NCBI RefSeq assembly: GCF_000768315.1
Contig: NZ_AQQX01000004.1
Location: 484,759-548,758 of the forward strand
DNA length: 64,000 bases
From: Pseudooceanicola atlanticus
Lineage (GTDB): Bacteria > Pseudomonadota > Alphaproteobacteria > Rhodobacterales > Rhodobacteraceae
Direction: 5' to 3'
The translations under genes were made by a program, and so were the position numbers. Below the pieces are notes generated by a model. The model ran no database searches and had not been told where the DNA came from. It worked only from the letters and a program-made list of their open reading frames with translations. This document shows, piece by piece, positions 45,200-54,291 of the stretch; within the stretch, counting starts at the first letter, position 1; every line of letters begins with the position of its first letter.

Positions 45200-48100
45200 T
45201 CAGGCGACAGTCAGCACCGGGTCCAGGAAGTCCGTCTGCCCCGCCAGGACCACGCGGCCACCGTTCGACAGGACCAGTTCCATCGCGTCGATCACCCCGT
45301 CAGCGCCGATATCGATTTCGTTCACCTCGGCCACGCTCATGTTGTCCTGCAGAAGGATCTGGTCGATCCCGGCCTCGTAGTCGAGGATATCGACCTCGAC
45401 AGTGGTGGAGGTGAAGACGAAGGTATCGGCCCCCGCATCGCCCTGCACCTGGTCGTTGCCGGCGAAGGACATGATGATGTCGTCGCCGTCACCGCCCGCC
45501 AGCGTGTCATCCTCGTTCGACCCGAAGATCAGGTCCGCGCCATCCGTGCCCACGCCGTTCACAGCGACCGGAGCCCGACCCAAGGTTTCCACGGTGACGA
45601 TGTCGCGCTGATCGGCGGTGGTCGCCAGGTTGCCGTCGTAATCGAGCGTCGTGGTGACGGTGAAGGTGTTCGCCTCACCGAGCTTTTCCGCCAGATCGGT
45701 GATCGCCGCGAGGTCCAGAACCTGTGTGTTCTGGTCGCCGGAGAACGCGGTTTCGTCGGCCACCTCACCCAGATCGACCCCGTCCACGCTGAGCGACACA
45801 GACGCCGAGGCGATGTCGATGGCAAAAAGCGGCGAGGCCTGCAACGCATCGGCCAGGTCGGAGAACCCGGTCAGGGCCGGCATGATCCCGTCGCTGTCCA
45901 CCGTTTGCGAGATGATGTTGGGCGTGTTGGGCGCAAACTGGGTCCCGACACCGAAGGCCTCGACCGTGGCCAGCCCTTTGAGCAAGGACCCGTACTGCGT
46001 CAGCAGGTCTTCCTGCTGCGCCGTGCCGCCAGCGCCGCCGGCATAGGGAATGCCGTCGGTGATGAGATAGGCATAGTTCACATCCCCGGGCTCTGAGAAC
46101 AGGCTGAATTCCCCGTACGCGACCCGGACGGCATCGCCGGTCCGTGTCACGCCGCTCTGGAATGGCAGCCCCGCAACCACCGCAGCAACCGTGCTGGGAT
46201 TGGTCCCGTTCGGAAAGCGCAATTCCAGCTCGACCTGGCTGGAAAAGCTGATGATCGAGAATTGCAGGTCGGTCTGCGAGCCGGAGAATTGTCCGGCCAG
46301 GTTGAGGACCGTGTCCACCACGGCCTGTTTCTGGATATCCCACCCGGAGCTTCCGACGCTGCCGGAACTGTCGAGCATGAACATCACGTTCACCGCCTCG
46401 GCTCCGCCGGCGGAGGACAGGTCGACCGTGACCTGGCCGGTATTGGTCACCTCGGCCTCACCACCCTTGCTGTCCCCGACAAGAACATCGGTGTTCGGCC
46501 CCACATCGACCGACACGGTCGAGACCGCGGTTTCGCCCTGGTCGTCGGTGATCTGGATCGCGAAGGTCTCCGTCCCGGTGAAATCGGCATTGGGGGTGTA
46601 GTCGAAGCTGCCATCGGCGTTCAGCACAAGCGTGCCGTTCTCGACCCCGAAGCCCGGCAGGACGGAATAGGTCAGCGGGTCCATTTCCGGATCGGTGCCC
46701 GGCACCTGACCGTTGAGCGTGGTCACGTATTCGGTGCCAAACATGGCGGAACCGCCGACCGGACCGTCATTGGCCCCGTGGATCGTGACCGTCACAGTTT
46801 CGGTGATGACGCTGTTCGACTGCCCCTGTCCGTCATTGATCGCGACGGTGAAGTCGATATCGCGGGTCTCCCCGACCTGCAGCGATTGCACTATGGGCGA
46901 GGCATCGTTGAGCACGAAGTCCCACTCCCCGGTCACGGCATCCACGGTGAATTGGCCATAGGTTGTCAGCGCGTCGCCGGAATAGGTCAGCGTATCCAGG
47001 CGATCCACGTCCTCGGCCACGACCTGGCCCGAGGCATCGGGCTGGCCCGGTTCGCCCACGCCCGCCTCCTGCACCTGTCCGGTCAGGGTGGAGGCCGACG
47101 TCACCACGACGGGAGCGTCATTCGTGCCCAGGATGCGGAAATCGAGCTCGGCGCTGCCGCTGCCATCCTGCGAATGCAGGACGAACTTGTCCCACACCAC
47201 TTCGTTGAGCGAGAGGTCCTGAACGGCGGAGTCGTCGAGGTCTATGGTCCAGTTATCCGGCGCGACCCATTCGAAGACCGCGTAGCCGCCCTCGCTGTCG
47301 ACGACAGGCTCGTCCAGGAAGGCCTCGTTGGCGTCGACATCCGCGACGGAAATCGTGGCGGTCGGGGGGGCAACGTAGGTCAGCCCGTCCTCGACCAAGC
47401 TGGGGGTCGCCCCGTTGAGCGCCACATTCACTTGCCCGGCATCGTTCTTGCCCAGAATCTCGACAAGGAAGGTCTGCACCCGGCCATCGGCAAAGGTTGC
47501 CGTGACCGTTTCGACGGCCGTGTCGCCCTCGTTCAGCGCCTGTGTCGCCGGGCTGCTATTGTCCAGCGTGTATTCGAAGGAAATGCGGTCGGACGACACC
47601 GGGTTGAAGGTCATCGTGCCGTAGGTTGCCGTCGATGACATCGTCGGCAGAACAACGGCGCTGTCGGGGTCGATCACGTCAACAAACCCGCTGACGACCG
47701 GCACGCCCGGCCCCGTCTCACCGGCCTCGACCACCTGTTGCGCACCAGTCCAGCCGGGAACGATCACCGCCGGATCGTCAAAGCCCTGGATCACGAAATT
47801 GACCAGCGCGCGGGTCCCGTCCGCGGTCGAGACTTCGGCCCCGGTGGAGAAGAGGGAAATCCCGGACCCGCCCTGGCTCGGCGCGGTCATTTCCCGGATG
47901 AACGCGGCAGTGTCGTCAAGCTTGAAGGACCAGTTGCCGCTCGCGTCGATCGCGAAGGTCCCGTAGCTGGGCTGCACGATCACATTGGTCAGGAAATAGT
48001 CTTCGCCCTGGTCGACATCAGTGACCGCAAGCTTGCCGGTCAAAACCGACGTGACCGGTGCTGCCACGATCGAAGCAGAAGTGTCGCCTTGCACCTCGGC

Positions 48101-50734
48101 GGCATCGTTCGTGCCCTCGATGGTGACGCTGAATGTCTCGATCGCACGTCCGTCGAAAGATCTGACTTTGAAGCTGTCTTGCCTTGTATCACCCTCGCCC
48201 AGGGATTGAACCAGCTGGCTCATCAGGGAATAGGTTACGGTGCCGTCTTCGCTGACTGTGACCTGGCCCAGGCCATTATCCGACAGTAACGTTTCGGCCC
48301 ACATTTTGTCCTCACCGGCATCCGGGTCGATGACCTGGATCTGACGGGTGAAGGACGTGGTCGTGTCTTCCTTCACCGACCCGGTGAAGTCGCCGACCAG
48401 CTCCGCCGCATCGGACCGCGGCTCGACATAGACGGAAACCGTACTGGGATTGGATTCGAACTCGCCGTCGGTGACAGTGTAGGTAAAGCTGTCAGAGCCG
48501 TTCCAGTCTGTCGCAGGATTATACTCGACCAGACCATTCGAACGCACCTCTATCGTCGCACCGCTGCTCAGGACAACGCTGTCATACAGGTTCACGGCCT
48601 GCCCGTTGATGCTGGCGATTTGCAGGGTATCCCCCTCGAAGTCGACATCATTCGCCGCCAAGTCAAAGGTCCGGTACGTGTCCTCGACCATCGAGAACGA
48701 GTCGATCGTGGCCACTGGCGGCGTGTTGTCGTTCGTGCCGTTGATATTGATCGTGATGTCCTGGGTGGCCGTCGCATAGCCATCGAACACCTCGACCCGG
48801 TAGGTCAGGGTCAGCGTCTCGCCCTCGTTCAGATCGTCAAAGGCCTCGTCGCCGCTGTCGAACAGCCAGGCCCGGCGCGCTTCGGTCTCGTAGCCGGCCA
48901 GAACCGGATCGGCCTGGATCGTCAGCATCGACAGCAGCTCGCTCTGCGGGGGCAGCGGCGGCACCGTGCCCGTCGCGGTCAGCCCGACGACACTGGCGGT
49001 CACGACATCCTTGGTGTCGATGTCGTAGAAGGTCAGCGCCGCCTGCACGGCCAGCCCCTCATCGGTTTCGGTCAGGGTGGCGCTGTCACGATCCCCCGCC
49101 TCAAGACGGATCTGCGGCGCGTCGTTGGTGCCCAGAACACGGCCTGTGACCGTATACGTGGCGCTGCCGTCGATCGAGGTCAGGACGAGCTCGTCGGTCA
49201 CCTCTTCGCCTTCGGCGAGGCCCTGGATTTCAGGCAGCACGTTGTACAATTCATAATAGACATTGCCCGAGGGCGTGATTGTGAAGAGCCCATGGGTCCC
49301 CGCCACCGATCCCGGCTGCAGCCCGGCCTCGCCCGCATCCGGGTCGACGACGGTGTAGTACTGCGACGCCATCTCCAGCACGTCTTCCTTCACGACAATC
49401 TCCGCGGGGCCGCTGATCGTGGCCACATCCTGCGCGCCCGCCACTGCAACGCTCAGCGTCGCGGTCGAGGTCTCAAGTTTGGTCACCTCGACCTCTTCGG
49501 TCAGCACCAGGTCGTCGACGGCACCGGAGCCCTTGATCCGGACCTCCAGCTTGGACACCCCGTCCAGATCGATATCGACGATCTTGACCTCTCCGTCGCC
49601 AGTCCGTCCGGTCTGGATCAGGTCGATGAGCTTGCCGCGATCGTCATAGGCCTTGATCCAAGCGCCCTTATCGATGTCGATGAAAGTCAGGCTTTCGACG
49701 CGCGTCGGGGCATCGAAATCGAAGGTCAGCGTGCCGCCCTTGCGGGCCGCGTCGGGATCGCTGCTGTCATTGTCCTCGGACACGATCAGCATGTTGCCCT
49801 GCCCGGCCACGCCCAGGTCATCGTCGCCCCCGGTCGGGTTGTCGGCATCAAAGACCATCGCGTCATTGTCGCGGTCCCACCACGGCCAGCCGCCGTTTTC
49901 GTCCCCGGAAATGGTCATGCCCGCGATCTGGCCGGACACCACGTCGCCCGCCGACAGCCCCTCGAAATCGACGGTACGGGTCTGAAGCTCCGTCACCTGG
50001 ATTTCGCGGGCAATCGTCACGTCGACCGCGACCGTATCGGTCTCGCCGTCCTTCATGTCCTCGAACCCGCCATCGGGATCGAAGGTAAAGCTGCCATCGG
50101 CCATCACCGTCAGCGTCCCGGTCCGGCCATCGGTCGAGGTCACGCTGACCGGCGTCCCGACAGCACCGCCAGCCACGGAGGACACGAAGGCCGTGCTGGC
50201 ATACTGGTCATTGTCCAGTACGTTGCCGCTGATCGCGTTGTCTTCGTCCGTGGCCACGTTGTCATCCACGGCGACGGGGCTGGGCTCGGGCGTATCGGCG
50301 CTCAGGTCGGCATAGGCGTAGTCGGAAGTGCCGGCGTTGAACTGGTCGACCACCGTCAGCTGCGCCCCCTCCGGCGGCACCGGCCCCGAGAAGGTGTAGA
50401 AGTCGTGGCTGTCGGGCCCGAAGCGGCGCTCCACGTCGATCTGCAACAGGGTGTACTGGTTGCCCGCCGCGTCCTCGACGATATGGACCCGTTCGATCAT
50501 CACCCGGCCCACGGAGTGCGACCCGCCCGAGCCGTCGCCGATCTCCGCCCGCTGCTGCGACCGGTCGGCAGAGATGCCGTTGGCCCACCACTTGTCGCCG
50601 GACAGGTAATCGTCGTTGTCTTTCACCTTGATCTCGGCCCGGTCCCCGCCCGGAATGACAAAGCTTTCGCCCAGGGAAAGGGACGAACCGAAAGACAGAT
50701 CTGAACCGGGTATCGCGCTGAAAGAAAAGGCCAT
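45200..50734 (-). CDS. RTX adhesin-like protein: VCBS/cadherin repeats, VWA domain, C-terminal Ca-binding repeats
   Basis: A 1844-residue protein starting at ATG 50734 with GGAG upstream; a 40-residue longer frame has no ribosome site. Most of the chain is VCBS/cadherin-like repeats (AVDDNVATDEDNAISGNVLDND; repeated GTNDAP/GTNDA linkers; LTGKLAVTDVDQGE). A VWA domain follows at about residues 1440-1640 with MIDAS pattern DSSGSVGSS, a Thr in SGVTRTGD, and an Asp in LITDGIP. RTX nonapeptides (GADLIFGSNEDDTLAGGDGDDII) come near residue 1740, then a C-terminal segment typical of type I secretion signals. It is probably a cell-surface adhesin exported by a type I system encoded elsewhere. No signal peptide is visible, as expected for that route. 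Confidence 0.9.
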   Translation of the reverse strand: MAFSFSAIPGSDLSFGSSLSLGESFVIPGGDRAEIKVKDNDDYLSGDKWWANGISADRSQQRAEIGDGSGGSHSVGRVMIERVHIVEDAAGNQYTLLQIDVERRFGPDSHDFYTFSGPVPPEGAQLTVVDQFNAGTSDYAYADLSADTPEPSPVAVDDNVATDEDNAISGNVLDNDQYASTAFVSSVAGGAVGTPVSVTSTDGRTGTLTVMADGSFTFDPDGGFEDMKDGETDTVAVDVTIAREIQVTELQTRTVDFEGLSAGDVVSGQIAGMTISGDENGGWPWWDRDNDAMVFDADNPTGGDDDLGVAGQGNMLIVSEDNDSSDPDAARKGGTLTFDFDAPTRVESLTFIDIDKGAWIKAYDDRGKLIDLIQTGRTGDGEVKIVDIDLDGVSKLEVRIKGSGAVDDLVLTEEVEVTKLETSTATLSVAVAGAQDVATISGPAEIVVKEDVLEMASQYYTVVDPDAGEAGLQPGSVAGTHGLFTITPSGNVYYELYNVLPEIQGLAEGEEVTDELVLTSIDGSATYTVTGRVLGTNDAPQIRLEAGDRDSATLTETDEGLAVQAALTFYDIDTKDVVTASVVGLTATGTVPPLPPQSELLSMLTIQADPVLAGYETEARRAWLFDSGDEAFDDLNEGETLTLTYRVEVFDGYATATQDITININGTNDNTPPVATIDSFSMVEDTYRTFDLAANDVDFEGDTLQIASINGQAVNLYDSVVLSSGATIEVRSNGLVEYNPATDWNGSDSFTYTVTDGEFESNPSTVSVYVEPRSDAAELVGDFTGSVKEDTTTSFTRQIQVIDPDAGEDKMWAETLLSDNGLGQVTVSEDGTVTYSLMSQLVQSLGEGDTRQDSFKVRSFDGRAIETFSVTIEGTNDAAEVQGDTSASIVAAPVTSVLTGKLAVTDVDQGEDYFLTNVIVQPSYGTFAIDASGNWSFKLDDTAAFIREMTAPSQGGSGISLFSTGAEVSTADGTRALVNFVIQGFDDPAVIVPGWTGAQQVVEAGETGPGVPVVSGFVDVIDPDSAVVLPTMSSTATYGTMTFNPVSSDRISFEYTLDNSSPATQALNEGDTAVETVTATFADGRVQTFLVEILGKNDAGQVNVALNGATPSLVEDGLTYVAPPTATISVADVDANEAFLDEPVVDSEGGYAVFEWVAPDNWTIDLDDSAVQDLSLNEVVWDKFVLHSQDGSGSAELDFRILGTNDAPVVVTSASTLTGQVQEAGVGEPGQPDASGQVVAEDVDRLDTLTYSGDALTTYGQFTVDAVTGEWDFVLNDASPIVQSLQVGETRDIDFTVAINDGQGQSNSVITETVTVTIHGANDGPVGGSAMFGTEYVTTLNGQVPGTDPEMDPLTYSVLPGFGVENGTLVLNADGSFDYTPNADFTGTETFAIQITDDQGETAVSTVSVDVGPNTDVLVGDSKGGEAEVTNTGQVTVDLSSAGGAEAVNVMFMLDSSGSVGSSGWDIQKQAVVDTVLNLAGQFSGSQTDLQFSIISFSSQVELELRFPNGTNPSTVAAVVAGLPFQSGVTRTGDAVRVAYGEFSLFSEPGDVNYAYLITDGIPYAGGAGGTAQQEDLLTQYGSLLKGLATVEAFGVGTQFAPNTPNIISQTVDSDGIMPALTGFSDLADALQASPLFAIDIASASVSLSVDGVDLGEVADETAFSGDQNTQVLDLAAITDLAEKLGEANTFTVTTTLDYDGNLATTADQRDIVTVETLGRAPVAVNGVGTDGADLIFGSNEDDTLAGGDGDDIIMSFAGNDQVQGDAGADTFVFTSTTVEVDILDYEAGIDQILLQDNMSVAEVNEIDIGADGVIDAMELVLSNGGRVVLAGQTDFLDPVLTVA

Positions 50735-50898
50735 GGGGGGCGCTCCTGCTAATAATAATCTTGTAAGAACCGGGACTTGGAAATGATCACTGACCGGAAA
50801 TTTGGGCTTTAGCCGCGCGAAGCCTACGCAATTCGCCCGATCCGACAAAGCCATCCGTCGCCGCTCGCGCAGGTAAAACCAGTTAAACCTTTGTTGAT

Positions 50899-50917
50899 GT
50901 TAAGTAATTTTCTTAAC
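50899..50917. promoter_or_regulatory. AT-rich inverted repeat upstream of the RTX adhesin
   Basis: A perfect GTTAAG / CTTAAC pair is separated by 7 bp, about 165-185 bp upstream of the adhesin start. A protein-binding site is possible; no family is assigned. Confidence 0.3.
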
Positions 50918-51006
50918 CTCTCGCGCCGCGCCGATGCCGCCGCTTGACGCCAAGCAGCATCACCGTAGCAGGACTGACCCGCAGGGACGTTAAATAGGTA
51001 TATCCA

Positions 51007-51024
51007 AGCCGAATCGTTTCGGCT
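51007..51024. promoter_or_regulatory. Perfect palindrome, candidate operator of the RTX adhesin
   Basis: AGCCGAA-TCGT-TTCGGCT is a perfect 7-bp inverted repeat about 275 bp upstream of the adhesin start. It lacks a T-tract, so an operator is more likely than a terminator. Confidence 0.35.
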
Positions 51025-51080
51025 GGTCGCACAATGTCTCATGACGGCGAATTTTTCGCGGACCTCAGAGCGCTGACAGG

Positions 51081-51128
51081 CGCACCGACGCGATACCGAT
51101 GTGATACCGACGCAATACCGACGTTGCG
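51081..51128 (-). repeat. 11-bp tandem repeat array, copy B
   Basis: About four imperfect units of ATACCGACG-type sequence, the reverse complement of the array at 26795-26848. It lies between the adhesin and the isochorismatase-like gene. Confidence 0.7.
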
Positions 51129-51175
51129 CGCGCCGCGTTAAGGACACCCGCCAAGATTTCTTTAGCCAATTGAAA

Positions 51176-51838
51176 TCAAAGAGATTTAACCTCGTCCGCG
51201 CTCATCACATGACAATAGATCATGTTGATGACCCGCAACTCGTGCTCATGCAATTCCTGCGTCGCAGCAGCGCAGCAATCCTCGATGACGAGCACGTCGA
51301 AGCTCTCGTCCGCCAGGCTCCGCACGGTCGAGGACACGCATTGGTCGGTGAAGATACCGGCGCAGATGACCCGCTCGATCCCCATATTGTGCAGCACCAT
51401 CCGCAGGTTGGTCCCCGTCAGGGCGGAATCGGTGGTCTTGGTCACCACGATCTCGTCATCCATCGGGCCGACCGCATCGACGATCTGGCTGTCCTCGCGA
51501 TCCTTCGGCAGCAGCAAGTAGTTGAAACCGGGCTTCTTTTGCGAAAGGGACCGGTCCCGCCCGTCCTCTTTCAGGCAGGCGATGCGGGCATGGATGACCT
51601 CGATCCCCTGCCCCCGCGCCCAATCCTGCAAGGCCCGCGTATTGGGGATGACCGTGTCGTTCATCCGGTCGAAGAAAGGCTGCCAGCGGGCGGCCTCCGC
51701 CGGGTCGTCGGGCACCTCGAGATAGGTGTTCTGGATGTCAATGACGAGCAGAGCCGTGCGCCCGGGATCAAGACTGATATCCTCGGGCTCCTCCGCGGTT
51801 TCGTAGTAGAAGGAGCGCCAGTCCGTCTTCCACCCCAT
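51176..51838 (-). CDS. Isochorismatase-fold cysteine hydrolase
   Basis: A 220-residue hydrolase. ATG 51838 was chosen over an in-frame TTG two codons earlier. The catalytic triad of the family is present: Asp34 (VIDIQNTYL), Lys134 (TKTTDSAL), Cys167 (FTDQCVSST), with the cis-peptide region before the Cys. Relatives hydrolyse amides such as N-carbamoylsarcosine, biuret, ureidoacrylate or nicotinamide. It is last in the Pot-type ABC operon and may release ammonia or an amine from the imported compound. The substrate is unknown. Confidence 0.87.
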   Translation of the reverse strand: MGWKTDWRSFYYETAEEPEDISLDPGRTALLVIDIQNTYLEVPDDPAEAARWQPFFDRMNDTVIPNTRALQDWARGQGIEVIHARIACLKEDGRDRSLSQKKPGFNYLLLPKDREDSQIVDAVGPMDDEIVVTKTTDSALTGTNLRMVLHNMGIERVICAGIFTDQCVSSTVRSLADESFDVLVIEDCCAAATQELHEHELRVINMIYCHVMSADEVKSL

Positions 51839-51840
51839 GG

Positions 51841-52620
51841 TCAAATTTCCTCAAGCGCTTCAAGGCTTTCGGGCAGGATCTGACCGCCATCCACGACGAT
51901 CTGCTGACCGGTGATATAGGCCGCCTCGTCGGATGCGAAGAAGAGCGCGGCATTGCCGATATCCTCCACCGCGCCCAGGCGTTTCAGCGGGATCGAGTTC
52001 GCCATGGTGGCCAGGTAATCCTCGCCCAGGTCCTGCAGGCCTTCGGTGTAGATATTGCCGGGCATCACCGCGTTGATCGTCGTGTTGTACTTCGACAATT
52101 CCATGGCCGCGGTCTTGAGGAAGCCCAACTGCCCCGCCTTGGACGCGCCGTAATGGGACCAGCCGGGGAACCCCGTCACCGGCCCGGTGATCGAGGAGGT
52201 CACCACGACCCGGCCCTTGCCCTGCGCCTCGAACTCGGGGATGCAGGCCTTCACGCAGAGGAAGGTGGATTTCAGGTTGGTCGACATGACGCCGTCCCAA
52301 TCCTCGGGGCTCATGTCCACCATCTTGATCTGGGGGAATATTCCGGCGTTGGCGCACAGGATGTCGACGCTGCCATAGGTGTCCTTGGTCGCCTTGATCA
52401 GGCCCTGCACCCCGTCCCAGTCGGCGACGTCGCACAGGTGATAGGCGGCGGTGCCCCCGGCGCTTTCGATCTCGGCCACGGCGGCCTTCGCGGCCTCTTC
52501 GCCGCGGGCCGCGATCATGATCCTGGCGCCCTGCGCGGCAAAGACCTTGGCAATGCCCTTGCCGATGCCCTTGGAGCCGCCGGTGACGATGGTGGATTTT
52601 CCTGCGATTGAGGTCAGCAT
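51841..52620 (-). CDS. Short-chain dehydrogenase/reductase (SDR)
   Basis: A 259-residue classical SDR. ATG 52620 has an AAAGGGA ribosome site. The cofactor motif TGGSKGIG is at residues 13-20, NAG at ILCANAGIF, the catalytic Ser in SSITG, and YGASK (Tyr/Lys pair). The C-terminal ITGQQIVVDGGQILPES is typical of 3-oxoacyl reductase-like SDRs. The gap to the isochorismatase-fold gene is 2 bp, so the two are co-transcribed. It may oxidise a hydroxyl group of the imported compound or an intermediate. Confidence 0.88.
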   Translation of the reverse strand: MLTSIAGKSTIVTGGSKGIGKGIAKVFAAQGARIMIAARGEEAAKAAVAEIESAGGTAAYHLCDVADWDGVQGLIKATKDTYGSVDILCANAGIFPQIKMVDMSPEDWDGVMSTNLKSTFLCVKACIPEFEAQGKGRVVVTSSITGPVTGFPGWSHYGASKAGQLGFLKTAAMELSKYNTTINAVMPGNIYTEGLQDLGEDYLATMANSIPLKRLGAVEDIGNAALFFASDEAAYITGQQIVVDGGQILPESLEALEEI

Positions 52621-52639
52621 GTCGATCCCTTTCGTAAAA

Positions 52640-53440
52640 TCAATCGGTTGGACGCAGGCGCCGGATCGCCCACGCAAGCAGTAGTGCGCCGAGAACCAGC
52701 ACGGCAGAGGTCAGAACGGTCAGCATCCCCACGGTCGGCACCAGCGGCGAATAGCCCGACACCATCTTGGCAAAGAGCCATTCGGGCAGCGTGCTGTCCG
52801 CCCCCGTGGTGAAAAGCGACAGCGGGAAGTTCCCCCAGCTGAGGAGGAAGGCGAAAAGCCCGGCCGAGGTCACCCCCGGCATCAAGAGCGGGATCGTCAC
52901 CTCGCGCAGGGTCTGCCATTGGCTGGCCCCCATGTCGCGGGCCGCTTCCTCGAGTGCGGCGTCGAAGGAAAAGGCGCGGATCGACACGATCAGCGTGGCG
53001 ATCGGGGCGATCCAGACAAGGTGCGCGACGATGGCTGTCTTCCAGCTGGGCACGATGTCCAGCGCGTTGAACCACATCAGCAGCGCCAGCCCCAGAACGG
53101 TCTGCGGAAAGAAGATCGGCAGCAGAATAAGCTTTTGATATGTCTTGCGGAACCGCCAGCTGTAGCGCGCGAAGGCCAGCGCGCCGAAGAACCCGATCAC
53201 CATGGACAGGATGGTCACCAGCCCCGCCACTTTCAGCGAGATGATCAGCAGGTCGCGCACCGTGTCCGAGGTCACGGCCTCTTCGTACCAGCCATAGGCG
53301 TAGCGGCGGATCGGGAAGGACAGGTAGCGCGCCTTCGAGATCGAGGCGAGCCCGACCGACACCAGCGGCAGGTAGAGGAAGGCCAGGATCAACACGCCGT
53401 AGGCGACCAGCAGGCCGGATCTGAACCGCGTCGTCTTCAT
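52640..53440 (-). CDS. Pot-type ABC transporter permease (PotC-like)
   Basis: A 266-residue permease with six hydrophobic segments and the EAA loop ALEEAARDMGASQWQTLREVTIPLLMP. It overlaps the upstream permease by 4 bp. It belongs to the spermidine/putrescine (PotBC) permease group, which transports polyamines and other amines. Confidence 0.9.
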   Translation of the reverse strand: MKTTRFRSGLLVAYGVLILAFLYLPLVSVGLASISKARYLSFPIRRYAYGWYEEAVTSDTVRDLLIISLKVAGLVTILSMVIGFFGALAFARYSWRFRKTYQKLILLPIFFPQTVLGLALLMWFNALDIVPSWKTAIVAHLVWIAPIATLIVSIRAFSFDAALEEAARDMGASQWQTLREVTIPLLMPGVTSAGLFAFLLSWGNFPLSLFTTGADSTLPEWLFAKMVSGYSPLVPTVGMLTVLTSAVLVLGALLLAWAIRRLRPTD

Positions 53441-54291
53441 GCCTTGCGCCCCATCATCTTGTCGAGGTCGGCCTTGGAAATCGCCCAGATCGCCACCGTT
53501 CCGATGATCGCGATCAGGACCATGGCCAGCGCCGATCCCAGCGGCCAGTTCTGCCCGTAGGTGAAGGCGGTCTGCACCTCGTCGGCGATGGTGATGATCG
53601 CGCGTCCGCCCAGCAGCTTGGATTCAGCCATGGCGCCGGCGGCCAGAACGAAGGTCAGAAGCGAGCCGACCATGATCCCGGGCATGGCCAGCGGCAGGTC
53701 GATCTCCTTCAGGATCTGCCAGCGCGTGGCGCCCAGGTCATAGGCCGACTGACGCGCATCATCGGGCACCATGGCGATGCCCTGCGCCAGCGGGAACAGC
53801 ATGAAGGGCAGGTAGACATAGACCAGGCCGAAAACGATGATCGGCCCGTTATAGAGCGGCGCGTCGAACCCGACGCCGGTCCAGTGTCGCCAGTAGCCCT
53901 CGATCAACCCGCCCTTCATCAGGGTCAGGACCCAGCCGAAAAGGCGAATGTTTTCAGAGACAAACAGCGTCATGACCACGCCGATCGTCAGGACCAGGGT
54001 GAACCGTTTGAAGACCTTTGCCATGCCGAAGGCCAACGGCCAGCAGATCACCAGCAGGATCAGCGTGGCGACGAACGCCATGAAGAGAGACCAGGCCACG
54101 GATTTCCAGTAGCCCTGCTCCAGCACCGTGCGGTAGGCCGAGAAATCGGGCATCTGGGTCAGGCTGAACACCTTTTCCGGCATCGCCGAAAACGCCGCGA
54201 CCAGGCAGATCGGGGCGAGGAATGCGAGGAACAGGAAGATCGTCAGCGGGGCCGAATAAAGCAGCCCGAGATTGCGCTCACGCCGCTGCAT
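53437..54291 (-). CDS. Pot-type ABC transporter permease (PotB-like)
   Basis: A 284-residue permease. ATG 54291 was chosen because GGAGG lies 8 nt upstream; it overlaps the ATPase gene end by 14 bp, and two earlier in-frame ATGs (54318, 54324) are alternatives. Six membrane segments and the EAA loop DARQSAYDLGATRWQILKEIDLPLAMP are visible. It pairs with the PotC-like protein. Confidence 0.9.
   Translation of the reverse strand: MQRRERNLGLLYSAPLTIFLFLAFLAPICLVAAFSAMPEKVFSLTQMPDFSAYRTVLEQGYWKSVAWSLFMAFVATLILLVICWPLAFGMAKVFKRFTLVLTIGVVMTLFVSENIRLFGWVLTLMKGGLIEGYWRHWTGVGFDAPLYNGPIIVFGLVYVYLPFMLFPLAQGIAMVPDDARQSAYDLGATRWQILKEIDLPLAMPGIMVGSLLTFVLAAGAMAESKLLGGRAIITIADEVQTAFTYGQNWPLGSALAMVLIAIIGTVAIWAISKADLDKMMGRKA

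Larger units (their letters stand above)
50735..51175. other. 441-bp regulatory region upstream of the RTX adhesin
   Basis: There is no credible gene. The stretch is less GC-rich than its surroundings and holds two inverted repeats and one 11-bp repeat array, listed separately. A TATA-like segment near 50990-51005 could be part of the adhesin promoter, but I could not assign -35/-10 boxes with confidence. Confidence 0.7.

Noticed and set aside
48620..50704. Long plus-strand frames opposite the RTX adhesin, also 44720-46096 and 46262-47638
   Set aside because: They are complements of clear VCBS, VWA and RTX coding sequence, with no ribosome sites or motifs of their own.
50899..50917. A CtrA binding site (TTAA-N7-TTAA)
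   Set aside because: The TTAA half-sites are present, but the spacing is 9 bp rather than 7 on both strands.
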